Origin: a bacterium
GTDB taxonomy: Bacteria; Bacillota; Clostridia; Lachnospirales; Lachnospiraceae
Direction: 5' to 3'
Length of the DNA stretch: 64,000 nt
Assembly: GCA_023666335.1 (NCBI GenBank)
Contig: JAMPCE010000005.1
Location: 21,743 to 85,742 of the forward strand
Under the pieces are notes generated by a model. That model was not told where the DNA came from. It saw only the letters and a list, made by a program, of their open reading frames with translations, and made no database searches. Of the stretch, positions 28,325 through 36,480 are shown piece after piece (the stretch's first letter is position 1; each line of letters begins with the position of its first letter). Made by a program: the position numbers and the translations under genes.

Positions 28325-31300
28325 TTACTCCGCCGTTTCGGACAGCTCCTCCCGAATCAGGTTCAGCGTTTCAGCCGTTCCCATCTTCGGAAGTTTCCGC
28401 GCCGGATACCCCGACTGCGCCGCCCCGCCGTCATAGCCGCAGACATTCCTGTATGCGCAGTAAGTGCAGGCTTTGTCGCTCCCAAATTCGCAGGGATTGA
28501 CCGATATGGTCCCGTTCAGGATCTCCGCGCCCAGCTGTCGGATCTTATGGTTTACATAATTTGAAACCGCCCGCATATCTTCCTCCGCCATCACGCCGGA
28601 AGCGGCGGAGAACGTTCCGTCCTTTTTCCGCTCCAGCGGGAGAATATCGGACTTTTCCGCAAAGTCGGCGTCCAGCAGACTGACAGCGTCGTCACTGTCA
28701 TTGACTATTCCGGTCATCTTAAGTTCCCGCAGGATCCGCTGATTGATCTCCTCGGGCAAAACGTCCCCCTCCGCCTCCACGATCGGATCCGCCACGCGAT
28801 AGTAGAGCATGGCTGCCGGATGCACTTCTTTATCCGGATACTTCTTTTGTGTTAGTTCCTGCGCCGCATTCATATAGACCACCAACTGTAATTGCAGACC
28901 ATAGTAAAGCGCCGCCAGATCAAAGCTGTGCTTCCCCGATTTGTAATCAATGACTTTCACATAAACCTTGTCGCCCTGTTCGCACAGATCCACCCGGTCG
29001 ATCCTGCCCCGCAGGCGGATCTTTTCCTGTTCCGTCAAGGCGATGTTCAGGGCATCCAGCTTCTCCAGCGAATCGAAAGACACCTCGAACGCCTCCGGCA
29101 GGAAACGTCCCTTTTGCAGTTGGATCCGCAGCGTCCGCACGGTGCGGTTCAAGATCCGCTCGATCCTCCCCAGAAGATGCCGGTTGCGCTCGCTGCTGTA
29201 CAAAACGGTCTCCCCGTAGACCGCCGCGCAGGCGGTAAGCGCCTCCGCCACAAGCGCACCGCTCTCCTCTTCCGGAAAGGTAAGCCATGTATAGCCGTGC
29301 GCCGCCAGCCGCTCCCCGAAGATCTCCAGCGTCTGATGAAAGAGATTTCCCATGTCAACCGCCTCAAAACCGTATTCTCCCCGCTCCCGCAGCCGCAGTC
29401 CGTACTGCAAAAAGTGGGCATAGGCACAGGCGGCATACTTTTCCAGACGGCTGACGCTCCCCAGCAGGGACGAACCGTAAAGCGCCGCACTGACCACTTT
29501 GGTCAACGGTGTGTCCGCATATTGCGCAAACGCCGCCTCTGTCAGGGTTTCCACCTTTTCCCGATACTGCGCGTCCTGTAGGTAGCAGCGGTAAAAAGTA
29601 TAAAATGCCTGCTCTTTCGCATCGGGAAGCCGTCCCGCCGCATACTCCCGCAGACTGTCCGCCACGAAACTTACCCCGTCCGCACCGCACACAAGCTGTT
29701 CCGACACCGCACCGCTTTCCGGTCGTGCGGCAATCAGTGTCGGGAATAATCCGCGCAGAAGATCGATCAGATAGGCGGGGCGCAGCGTCCTGCCGTCCTC
29801 CCCGATTCTGGCATAGGAAAGGTACAGCTCCTGCGAGGGTTTCGTCACGTTCAGATAGAGATAAAGCCGCTGAATGTACATCTGCTGCCGCGGCGTGGGC
29901 GCAAGCTCGATCTGCGATCCCTTAAGAAACTCCCTGTCAAGATCCGAGATGATCCCGCCGCCGCTCCCCTTGGGGATATTGCCGTCATTGACCCCCAGGA
30001 AAAAGAGGACTTTCACCTGCTTTAACCTTGTCCGCTCAATATCGCCCACCAGAATGCGGTCCACGTTCTGCGGGATCGTGCCCACCGTGATCTCCGCAAT
30101 GCCGGAGTCCAGAATATCCGCAAACTCCTGAAACGTCATCTCCTCCCCCGCAAGCAGCGCATCCATCTGGTCAAGAAGGTCGATCACGCGCGGGTAGATC
30201 TGCCCGTATTCTTTCGCCCGCGCCGAATCGCCTGCTTTTGAAAATGCCGCCTCATAGTCCGCCAGCTTCTGCTGCACCTGCGCCGTCTCCAAAAAGCGGT
30301 ACAGGGCGCGCACCATCTCCCGCGCTGTCCGCATCGGCGCAAGGAACGGCTTCATCTGCTCCATCAGGCGTTCCCGCAGGGCATTGTATGCGGCAAGCGC
30401 ACGAAGCGAAGCCTCCTCCCCCTCGGGATCCTCCTCCCGATAGACAAAAGCTTCGCTCCACTTCTTTCTCCCCCTGATCCCAAAGCGGCGGATATAATTT
30501 TCCAGACGGTCGATCTCCTCCCGCGCAAAGCCCGCAAGTCCCGTGCGCAGATAATGAAACACCGCCGTCGGACTAAAATCCTGCAAAATAATCTGTAACG
30601 CGCTGCGCAGATAAGCGGAAAAAGGATTCCCCAGGATCCCCGTCGTCCGGTCCAGATAAATCGGAATGCCGAAACGGGCAAAGACCTCCTGCGCTTCCTT
30701 TCCGTACACTTCCATATTGCCCGTCACCACAGCGATATCGCGGTAACAGAGCGTGTCTGACTTTAAGAACAGCTTTTTGATCGCGATACACGTCTGCCGC
30801 AGTTCCTCCGCCGGCGTTGTGGCTTCAAAAAGATGGATCCGCTCCGTCTTTTCCCCGTAACGCACGGCGGGGTAGCGGAACAGATTTCTTTCCAGATGGG
30901 CAAGTTCCGGATTCCCCGCAAACCGCGGCAAGCGCCCTGTCCGGTTTCCCCCACACCAGACAGCCGGTTCTTCCGAGACCCCGATCTCCTGCGCCAGTTT
31001 TAACAGGGACGCCACCGTCTTCTGCGTCAGATAAAACAGCTTCTGCTCCCCTGCCATGCGGTAAGGATCCTCCCGCTCATCCGCCGTGAGCGTCACAATG
31101 ACCCGTTCGGTCAATCCAAGCAGATCCTGAATGACACGATTCTGGATCGGCGTAAAGCCCGTGAAGCCGTCAAAAGCGATCACAGCGTCCCGCACGATCT
31201 GCGACTTCGGCAGGGCTTCCCGCAGCTTATCAAGCGTCTCCTCCGTCGTGATAAACTGATCCCGCTTATATTCCGTGAAAGCCCGATACAGGACTTTTAA

Positions 31301-31774
31301 GTCCCGCAGCTTGTGGTAGAGCGCGCCCCTGCCCTTCGCACAGGCGATCAGGACGTCCAGTTCTTTCTCCCCCACGCCGTACTGCATAAATTCCGAGAGG
31401 GCGGACTTCACTTCATGGATATAGCCGATCCTGTTCAGCCGACTGCCGAGCACCGTCAGATTCTCCCGCTCCTGCCCCGCGATCTTGCGCAGCACCAGAC
31501 TTTTTCCCGTATCGTCCAGCACCGGAAGTTCTTCGCCGCCCACCTCTTCAATGACCCGATGGGTCAATCTCCCGAAACTCAGCACGTCGATATTCATGAT
31601 CGCGTGACGGGGATGTTCCACCACCAGATCCATCTGCGTCTGCATGGTAAACTGATCCGGCACGATCAGCAGATAATTTTTCTCCGGATGGCGCAGGGAT
31701 TCTTCTATGATAAATTCATGTAGTTTTCGGCTCTTGCCGGCGCCCGAGGCGCCGAAGTAAAATTGTAAGGACAT
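28325..31774 (-). CDS. addB: Helicase-nuclease subunit AddB
   Basis: The 1149-residue protein begins MSLQFYFGASGAGKSRKLHE, with the P-loop very close to the N-terminus, and ends in a RecB-like nuclease (GRIDRVDL, VKVIDYKSGKHSFDL). Iron-sulphur cysteines are visible in KYAACAYAHFL and in CTYCAYRNVC, as known for AddB. There is no Shine-Dalgarno sequence: the upstream small gene stops 4 bases before this ATG, so translation is probably coupled to it. TATAAT happens to lie 3 bases before the ATG, too close to serve as a promoter for this start. Five TTGACY-N5-GGTCAA palindromes or near matches lie inside the gene. Confidence 0.95.
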   Translation of the reverse strand: MSLQFYFGASGAGKSRKLHEFIIEESLRHPEKNYLLIVPDQFTMQTQMDLVVEHPRHAIMNIDVLSFGRLTHRVIEEVGGEELPVLDDTGKSLVLRKIAGQERENLTVLGSRLNRIGYIHEVKSALSEFMQYGVGEKELDVLIACAKGRGALYHKLRDLKVLYRAFTEYKRDQFITTEETLDKLREALPKSQIVRDAVIAFDGFTGFTPIQNRVIQDLLGLTERVIVTLTADEREDPYRMAGEQKLFYLTQKTVASLLKLAQEIGVSEEPAVWCGGNRTGRLPRFAGNPELAHLERNLFRYPAVRYGEKTERIHLFEATTPAEELRQTCIAIKKLFLKSDTLCYRDIAVVTGNMEVYGKEAQEVFARFGIPIYLDRTTGILGNPFSAYLRSALQIILQDFSPTAVFHYLRTGLAGFAREEIDRLENYIRRFGIRGRKKWSEAFVYREEDPEGEEASLRALAAYNALRERLMEQMKPFLAPMRTAREMVRALYRFLETAQVQQKLADYEAAFSKAGDSARAKEYGQIYPRVIDLLDQMDALLAGEEMTFQEFADILDSGIAEITVGTIPQNVDRILVGDIERTRLKQVKVLFFLGVNDGNIPKGSGGGIISDLDREFLKGSQIELAPTPRQQMYIQRLYLYLNVTKPSQELYLSYARIGEDGRTLRPAYLIDLLRGLFPTLIAARPESGAVSEQLVCGADGVSFVADSLREYAAGRLPDAKEQAFYTFYRCYLQDAQYREKVETLTEAAFAQYADTPLTKVVSAALYGSSLLGSVSRLEKYAACAYAHFLQYGLRLRERGEYGFEAVDMGNLFHQTLEIFGERLAAHGYTWLTFPEEESGALVAEALTACAAVYGETVLYSSERNRHLLGRIERILNRTVRTLRIQLQKGRFLPEAFEVSFDSLEKLDALNIALTEQEKIRLRGRIDRVDLCEQGDKVYVKVIDYKSGKHSFDLAALYYGLQLQLVVYMNAAQELTQKKYPDKEVHPAAMLYYRVADPIVEAEGDVLPEEINQRILRELKMTGIVNDSDDAVSLLDADFAEKSDILPLERKKDGTFSAASGVMAEEDMRAVSNYVNHKIRQLGAEILNGTISVNPCEFGSDKACTYCAYRNVCGYDGGAAQSGYPARKLPKMGTAETLNLIREELSETAE
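28497..28513. repeat. TTGACY-N5-GGTCAA palindrome, site 4 (in addB)
   Basis: TTGACC-GATAT-GGTCCC keeps the left arm and four bases of the right arm. Confidence 0.45.
28701..28717. repeat. TTGACY-N5-GGTCAA palindrome, site 5 (in addB)
   Basis: TTGACT-ATTCC-GGTCAT keeps ten of twelve arm bases. Confidence 0.5.
29490..29506. repeat. TTGACY-N5-GGTCAA palindrome, site 6 (in addB)
   Basis: CTGACC-ACTTT-GGTCAA has perfect TGACC/GGTCA arms. Confidence 0.6.
31098..31114. repeat. TTGACY-N5-GGTCAA palindrome, site 7 (in addB)
   Basis: ATGACC-CGTTC-GGTCAA has perfect TGACC/GGTCA arms. Confidence 0.6.
31551..31567. repeat. TTGACY-N5-GGTCAA palindrome, site 8 (in addB)
   Basis: ATGACC-CGATG-GGTCAA has perfect TGACC/GGTCA arms. 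Confidence 0.6.
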
Positions 31775-31778
31775 AGGA

Positions 31779-31982
31779 TTATAATGGATTATTTTTTGAA
31801 AAAACTGCGGCGGCTTTATTGATCTCTTCTAACTCCATATCATCAAACAAATTCTGCTGCCATTTCGTATAATCGAATTTTTCTCTGTTTATAATGGAAA
31901 TAAATTTCTCTGCCTCCACAACCCCCATCTGCTGAATCAGACAACTGATCCCTCTATTCATAATTTCCATCGTGCTATCCAT
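31779..31982 (-). CDS. Small protein paired with PIN-domain gene (candidate antitoxin)
   Basis: The 67-residue protein begins MDSTMEIMNRGISCLIQQMG and contains the striking stretch REKFDYTKWQQNLFDDM. ATG 31982 has GGAAGG 8 bases upstream. It overlaps the end of the PIN gene by 8 bp and stops 4 bp before addB. No helix-turn-helix, ribbon-helix-helix or AbrB fold is evident, so it does not look like a standard DNA-binding antitoxin. I recall similar small proteins beside PIN genes in other bacteria but know no assigned function. Its position makes a toxin partner role, or an adaptor role, the simplest guess. Confidence 0.75.
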   Translation of the reverse strand: MDSTMEIMNRGISCLIQQMGVVEAEKFISIINREKFDYTKWQQNLFDDMELEEINKAAAVFSKNNPL

Positions 31983-32424
31983 TTTGACCACCTTCCCATC
32001 TTTGAATAAAATCTATTGGATTTTCCATGATGATCCTGTCTGTCTTATATTTTAACAGCCGCACATCTGTTGTCAAAAAGCAATCGCATTCCGCAAGAAT
32101 TGCACTTGCAACATGAATCGCATCCTTTTTCCTGATTCCCGCTGCCATAATCAATTCCGCTTCCTTCGCTACATCTTCCATCCTGTCATAATCTATATAG
32201 ATTGTCGTATGATTCCGAATGTATTCCGTGATTGCCTGTCTGCGTATCTCATACGGATTCTGTTCGTTCTCAAATCGGAGCATATAAGATGCTGCCAGTT
32301 CTAATTCCCTGTTTTTGATCAAATCCTGAATATATAGTTTAGCTTGTGTTTCCAAGGAAATACGCATTTGAGACTGCAAATCATATGGTCGATTAAAACA
32401 ACAGTTGTCCAAATATACTCTCAT
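31975..32424 (-). CDS. PIN-domain protein (VapC-like putative RNase)
   Basis: The 149-residue protein starts MRVYLDNCCFNRPYDLQ, with the first PIN aspartate at position 6. Further acidic residues of the fold are found in IRKKDAIHVASAILAECDCFLTTD (the central Asp and the TTD strand). AAGGTG precedes the ATG and a good promoter lies upstream. PIN toxins cleave RNA and are normally held in check by a partner encoded next to them; here the adjacent downstream gene overlaps it. Toxin-before-antitoxin order and the lack of a DNA-binding partner are unusual. The pair appears to head an operon that continues into addB and addA. Confidence 0.85.
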   Translation of the reverse strand: MRVYLDNCCFNRPYDLQSQMRISLETQAKLYIQDLIKNRELELAASYMLRFENEQNPYEIRRQAITEYIRNHTTIYIDYDRMEDVAKEAELIMAAGIRKKDAIHVASAILAECDCFLTTDVRLLKYKTDRIIMENPIDFIQRWEGGQNG

Positions 32425-32456
32425 GATTCACCTTCCTAAATGTTCTCTGTTTTTAT

Positions 32457-32485
32457 AGTATATCTGCTCCTTTAGAATTATGCAA
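32457..32485 (-). promoter_or_regulatory. Sigma-A promoter of the PIN-addBA operon
   Basis: On the minus strand TTGCAT (32480-32485) and TATACT (32457-32462) are separated by 17 bp, about 30 bp before the PIN start. No other convincing promoter was seen before addB. Confidence 0.7.
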
Positions 32486-32511
32486 GCGCGCAGACCGCCG
32501 CCATGCAAACC

Positions 32512-32541
32512 AAAAGGGCACTCCCGCTATCGGGAATGCCC
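32512..32541 (-). terminator. Rho-independent terminator of metQ
   Basis: GGGCATTCCCG and CGGGAGTGCCC form an 11-bp stem (one G-T pair), with loop ATAG, followed by TTTT on the minus strand. It lies 19 bp after the metQ stop and separates metQ from the PIN promoter. Confidence 0.85.
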
Positions 32542-32559
32542 TTTCTCACTCATTTCACT

Positions 32560-33372
32560 CTATTCAAACGGAATCACGCCGCCGTCATAGGTACTGTTGA
32601 TATACTCCTTGATGCTGTCGGATTTAAGCGCTGTGACAAGCGCCTTGATTCCCTCGTCATTCTCATTGCCCTCTTTCACCGCGATCACATTCACATAGGT
32701 CTGCGCCGCCTCGGAATCGGACTGCTCGTAAGCCACCGCGTCCTTTGCCACGGAGAAACCTGCCTCCATCGCATAGTTGCCGTTTAAGACCATGAATGCC
32801 ACCTCATCCTTGACACGGGGCACCTGCGCCGCCTCCAGCTCCTGGATCTCTACATTGTAAGGATTGCTCTCAATATCGCGCACCGTCGCTTCCAGTCCCA
32901 CGCCGTCTTTCAAGGTCAGGATACCGTTGTCCTGCAACAGCAGAAGCGCTCTCGCCTCGTTGGTGGTATCGTTGGGAACCGCGATCACATCGCCGTCCGC
33001 GATCGCGCCAAGATCCCCTTTCGTGCCGGGATAGATCCCGAAAGGCTCATAATGGATGCCGCCCGCATTCACCAGATGCGTCCCCTGCTCCTCGTTAAAG
33101 GAATCCAGATACGGAATGTGCTGGAAATAGTTGGCGTCATACTCGCCGCTCTCCACCACCTGATTGGGCTGCACATAGTCGTTAAAGACCGTCACTTCCA
33201 GCGTATAGCCCTGCTCCGCAAGGATGGGCTTCACCTGCTCTAAGATCTCCGCATGAGGCGTCGCCGAAGCCGCCACCGTGATCGTGCCGTCATCCTTCTT
33301 CGCACCGCAGCCCGCAAGCGTCCCAAGCGCAAGCGCCGCTGTCACAATTGTTACCACTACTCTTTTTTTCAT
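32560..33372 (-). CDS. metQ: Methionine ABC transporter substrate-binding lipoprotein
   Basis: The 270-residue protein has a lipoprotein signal ending TLAGCG and the NlpA/MetQ fold, including VAASATPHAEILEQVKPILA and the family block YDANYFQHIPYLDSFN. The start has AAGGAGGAG upstream. It binds methionine (often D- and L-forms) outside the membrane and delivers it to MetI. The gene follows metI but is separated from it by an R1 element of 150 bp, so the element is transcribed if the three genes form one operon. Confidence 0.95.
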   Translation of the reverse strand: MKKRVVVTIVTAALALGTLAGCGAKKDDGTITVAASATPHAEILEQVKPILAEQGYTLEVTVFNDYVQPNQVVESGEYDANYFQHIPYLDSFNEEQGTHLVNAGGIHYEPFGIYPGTKGDLGAIADGDVIAVPNDTTNEARALLLLQDNGILTLKDGVGLEATVRDIESNPYNVEIQELEAAQVPRVKDEVAFMVLNGNYAMEAGFSVAKDAVAYEQSDSEAAQTYVNVIAVKEGNENDEGIKALVTALKSDSIKEYINSTYDGGVIPFE

Positions 33373-33426
33373 AATATTCTCCTCCTTCGTTAAAGCTATA
33401 TTGAAACTTTAATCATAACCTTGAAT

Positions 33427-33576
33427 GATTGTGCAAATAGGATAACCATAAGCAGACCCTTGGAAATGTGGTAAATTCCTACGAAATTTACCACTCGAGC
33501 ACTGCTTCGCAGGCTCGGCGTTTCGTCCGAAATGGAGCGAAAGCGCGTCTGCGTTGATTATGCTATTTGCACAATC
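33427..33576 (+). repeat. Dispersed element R1, copy C
   Basis: The terminal stem pairs TTGTGCAAATAGGATAACCA with TAATCATAGCATTT-type sequence at the other end (TGATTATGCTATTTGCACAA as written). The interior differs from copies A and B. It has two abutting hairpins, GTGGTAAATT...AATTTACCAC and CGAGC-a-CTGC-TTC-GCAG-g-CTCG, then TTTCG-TC-CGAAA and the shared block GGAGCGAAAGCGCGTCTGCG. It sits between metI and metQ. Confidence 0.87.
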
Positions 33577-33581
33577 ACAAC

Positions 33582-34241
33582 TTACTTTCGCTTATCAAGT
33601 TTCACCGACAACCGCATCCCCAGCGTCTGGAAAATCTGCACCAGTACCACCAGCAGTACCACCGAGACGATCATGATCAGCGTCTCATACCGATAATAGC
33701 CGTACCGCATGGCGATATCGCCAAGACCGCCGCCGCCGACCACGCCCGCCATCGCGGAGTAGCCGAGGATCGTGCCGATGGCAATGGTCACGCCCACCAG
33801 AATGGACGTCCTCGCCTCCACCAGAAGCACTTTCCAGATGATGGTAAAGGTGCCCGCGCCCATACTCTGCGCCGCCTCCACCACGCCGTGGTCCACTTCC
33901 TTGAGGGAAGATTCGATCATCCGCCCGATAAAAGGCGCCGCCGCAATGGTCAGCGGCACGATGGTCGCGATCGACCCCGTCGTCTTCCCCACGATCAGTC
34001 TCGTCAGCGGCATCACCAAAATCAGCAGGATCAGGAACGGAATGCTCCGCAGGATGTTTGCCAGCACGTCAAGCGCCTTATAAGCCGCAGCGTTCGGTCG
34101 GATGCCGCCCTTGTCCGTCACCGCAAGGACGATTCCCCAGGGAAGCCCCAAAAGATACCCGAAAAAAGTTGACATGAGTGTCATAAGCAGGGTATCCCGC
34201 ACGCCCTCCAGCATCATCAGTGTCAGGTCACTGGTCCACAT
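33582..34241 (-). CDS. metI: Methionine ABC transporter permease
   Basis: The 219-residue integral membrane protein has five predicted helices and the MetI EAA-type loop, seen as VEAAQSMGAGTFTIIWKVLL. The first residues MWTSDLTLMMLEGVRDTLL match the family start. GGAGGTG precedes the ATG, which overlaps the metN end by 14 bp. It forms a homodimeric channel energised by MetN. Its last codons abut copy C of the R1 element. Confidence 0.95.
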   Translation of the reverse strand: MWTSDLTLMMLEGVRDTLLMTLMSTFFGYLLGLPWGIVLAVTDKGGIRPNAAAYKALDVLANILRSIPFLILLILVMPLTRLIVGKTTGSIATIVPLTIAAAPFIGRMIESSLKEVDHGVVEAAQSMGAGTFTIIWKVLLVEARTSILVGVTIAIGTILGYSAMAGVVGGGGLGDIAMRYGYYRYETLIMIVSVVLLVVLVQIFQTLGMRLSVKLDKRK

Positions 34242-35268
34242 AGCCGTTCACCTCCTCCACCGCAAGCCCTCTCTGCGTCAGGTAATCTTTCATCTCCGCC
34301 TGCATAGCCGGATCGTCCGGGAGGCTTAAGATCATCTCGCCTCTGGCGGTCCCCTCCACGTTCTTGGTGTCCGCCCGCAGGATGTTGATCGGCTGTCCGA
34401 ACTTTAACACCATATTCGCGATGACCGGTTCAAAAGAAGAGTTTGCGGAAAATACGATGCGGATGCAGCATTTCCCTTTCATCAACTCTTTCTGACGGTC
34501 CTCCAGCGTGCGGCGGTCCGTGGCGTTTCCTTTCAAGATCAGTTCTTTCGCCTCCGCCGTCTTCGGGTGGGCAAAGATCTCGGAAACCCGCCCCTGTTCT
34601 ACCAAATGTCCCTCGCCGATGATCGCCACATGAGAACAGATCTCCCGCACGACCGACATCTCATGCGTGATGATGACGATGGTGATACCGTAGTTTCGGT
34701 TGATCTCTTTCAATAACTGTAAAATGGACTGCGTCGTCCGCGGGTCGAGTGCGCTCGTCGCCTCGTCGCAGAGCAGGATCTTCGGATTTGCCGCCAAAGC
34801 CCTGGCGATCGCCACCCGCTGCTTCTGCCCGCCGGAAAGCTGCGACGGATATGCCTGCGCCTTATCCGAAAGTTCCACGATCTCCAACAGTTCCTCGGCG
34901 CGCCGTTTTGCGTCCTTTTTCTTCATACCCCCGATCACCAGTGGGAAACAGATATTGTCGATCACGTTCTTCTGCATCAGCAGATTGAAATGCTGGAAGA
35001 TCATGGAGATCTCTCTGCGGGTCGCGCGAAGCTGCGCTTCCGTCATCGCGCCAAGATCCTTTCCCTCGATCTTTACCGTGCCGGACGTGGGGCGCTCCAA
35101 AAAGTTCAGACACCGCACCAGCGTGCTCTTGCCCGCTCCCGACATGCCGATGATGCCGTAGATATCGCCCGCCTCGATGGACAACGTGATATTCTGTAAC
35201 GCTTCTACTTTACTGTCGTCGGTCTCAAAAGTCTTGCTCAGATCCCGCACTTCGATCATTTCCGCCAT
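34228..35268 (-). CDS. metN: Methionine ABC transporter ATPase
   Basis: The protein (346 residues from ATG 35268) has Walker A GMSGAGKST, the ABC signature LSGGQKQRVAIARAL, Walker B ILLCDEATSALD and a C-terminal NIL domain, which in this family binds methionine and causes trans-inhibition. ATG 35268 is 8 bases after AAAGGA; the ATG at 35277 is too close to that site. It is the first gene of metN-metI-metQ. A promoter and a 27-bp palindrome lie just upstream, and no SAM riboswitch or T-box was recognised in the leader of about 57 nt. Confidence 0.94.
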   Translation of the reverse strand: MAEMIEVRDLSKTFETDDSKVEALQNITLSIEAGDIYGIIGMSGAGKSTLVRCLNFLERPTSGTVKIEGKDLGAMTEAQLRATRREISMIFQHFNLLMQKNVIDNICFPLVIGGMKKKDAKRRAEELLEIVELSDKAQAYPSQLSGGQKQRVAIARALAANPKILLCDEATSALDPRTTQSILQLLKEINRNYGITIVIITHEMSVVREICSHVAIIGEGHLVEQGRVSEIFAHPKTAEAKELILKGNATDRRTLEDRQKELMKGKCCIRIVFSANSSFEPVIANMVLKFGQPINILRADTKNVEGTARGEMILSLPDDPAMQAEMKDYLTQRGLAVEEVNGYVDQ

Positions 35269-35293
35269 CTCGTTCATCCTTTCCGTACCTCAT

Positions 35294-35320
35294 GTATGCG
35301 AGTATACGATACCCGCATAC
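35294..35320. promoter_or_regulatory. 27-bp palindrome in the metN leader (candidate operator)
   Basis: GTATGCG and CGCATAC are perfect 7-base arms around a 13-bp centre that itself contains GTAT-ACG-ATAC. It starts about 5 bp after the expected transcription start of metNIQ, a position suited to repression by roadblock or to an RNA hairpin. Confidence 0.6.
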
Positions 35321-35331
35321 TTCCATCGCTC

Positions 35332-35360
35332 ACTATAGTATCATTTGCGAGAAATGTCAA
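35332..35360 (-). promoter_or_regulatory. Sigma-A promoter of metNIQ
   Basis: On the minus strand the consensus -35 TTGACA (35355-35360) and TATAGT (35332-35337) are separated by 17 bp. Confidence 0.8.
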
Positions 35361-35395
35361 TAGTTCAGGCGAATCGAGCCGTGATTGAGCGAAGC

Positions 35396-36334
35396 TCAAT
35401 CAGCGGAAAACAACGGCGTAGACAGATATCTGTCTCCGGAATCCGGCAAAACTGCCACAATGACTTTTCCCTTATTCTCGGGTCTCTTTGCAAGCTGCGC
35501 CGCCGCATGGAGCGCTGCTCCCGAAGAAATGCCTACCAGCACGCCCTCCTGTACGGCGATGGCTCTGCCCGCCGCGAAAGCGTCCTCATTTGACACCTGT
35601 ATGATCTCGTCGTAAATGCCCGTATCCAGAACTTCCGGCACAAATCCCGCGCCGATCCCCTGGATCTTGTGCGCCCCGGGCTGACCGCCCGACAAGACCG
35701 GGCTGCTCTCAGGCTCCACCGCCACGACCTTTATCGCCGGATTCTTTTCTTTTAAGTAAGTGCCAACGCCCGTCACCGTGCCTCCGGTGCCGACGCCCGC
35801 CACGAAAATGTCCACTTTTCCGTCCGTGTCCTCCCAGATCTCGGGACCCGTCGTCGCCTTGTGGATCGCGGGATTCGCCGGATTCACAAACTGCCCCAGG
35901 ATGATGGAGCCGGGCGTCTGAGCCTGCAATTCCTCCGCTTTCGCGATCGCGCCTTTCATGCCCTTTGCGCCGTCCGTCAGCACCAGCTTTGCGCCGTAAG
36001 CCTGCAAAAGCTTTCTGCGCTCCACGCTCATGGTCTCAGGCAGCGTCAGTACCGCCTGATATCCCTTGGCTGCCGCCACCGCCGCCAGACCGATGCCCGT
36101 ATTGCCGCTGGTCGGTTCGATGATGGTGCCGCCGGGCTTTAATTTGCCCTCTTTCTCCGCCGTCTCAATCATGTGCAGGGCGATGCGGTCTTTCACCGAA
36201 CCTGCCGGATTCAGGTATTCCAGTTTCACCAGGATCGTGGCGTCCGTGATACCGTTTTTCTTCTCGTAGTTCGTCACTTCCAGCAGGGGCGTATGTCCGA
36301 TCAGCTCCGCTGCGCTCTTTTTAATATTTGCCAT
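35396..36334 (-). CDS. cysK: Cysteine synthase (O-acetylserine sulfhydrylase)
   Basis: The 312-residue PLP enzyme has the lysine in [11 protein letters not shown], the substrate loop [15 protein letters not shown] and the phosphate loop [12 protein letters not shown]. It makes cysteine from O-acetylserine and sulfide. ATG 36334 is used because GGGAGG lies 9 bases upstream and [19 protein letters not shown] is the usual start. It lies upstream of the methionine importer genes in the same direction but has its own promoter, and metN has another, so the two units may be regulated separately. Confidence 0.96.
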   Translation of the reverse strand: MANIKKSAAELIGHTPLLEVTNYEKKNGITDATILVKLEYLNPAGSVKDRIALHMIETAEKEGKLKPGGTIIEPTSGNTGIGLAAVAAAKGYQAVLTLPETMSVERRKLLQAYGAKLVLTDGAKGMKGAIAKAEELQAQTPGSIILGQFVNPANPAIHKATTGPEIWEDTDGKVDIFVAGVGTGGTVTGVGTYLKEKNPAIKVVAVEPESSPVLSGGQPGAHKIQGIGAGFVPEVLDTGIYDEIIQVSNEDAFAAGRAIAVQEGVLVGISSGAALHAAAQLAKRPENKGKVIVAVLPDSGDRYLSTPLFSAD

Positions 36335-36388
36335 CTTGCATTCCTCCCTGTCTCTTCCGCTTCCCATAAGCGGATGCGGATTTTATTT

Positions 36389-36405
36389 CCTACTTTCTCA
36401 GTAGG
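36389..36405. promoter_or_regulatory. CCTACT-N5-AGTAGG operator in the cysK leader
   Basis: A perfect 6-bp inverted repeat with a 5-bp centre lies about 8-24 bp after the expected cysK transcription start. The layout resembles sites of Rrf2-family regulators (CymR/IscR type) that control cysteine genes; that assignment is inference. Confidence 0.6.
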
Positions 36406-36419
36406 TTTAATATGAATTG

Positions 36420-36448
36420 ATAATACAACATCTTTTTCGGACTGTCAA
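36420..36448 (-). promoter_or_regulatory. Sigma-A promoter of cysK
   Basis: On the minus strand TTGACA (36443-36448) and TATTAT (36420-36425) are separated by 17 bp. Confidence 0.8.
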
Positions 36449-36480
36449 TCACTTTTTTCAAAACTTTTCTGAAAAACGTT

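Noticed and set aside
24925..31567. TTGACY-N5-GGTCAA as a Chi site for AddAB
   Set aside because: Known Chi sites of AddAB enzymes are short, not palindromic and spread over the whole genome; this motif is palindromic and clustered.
31774..31783. TATAAT before addB as its promoter
   Set aside because: Only 3 bases separate it from the ATG, so transcription would begin inside the gene; coupling to the upstream small gene explains translation better.
35268..35332. Possible SAM riboswitch or T-box before metN
   Set aside because: The leader is only about 57 nt and consists mainly of one palindrome; neither the S-box core nor a T-box sequence is present.
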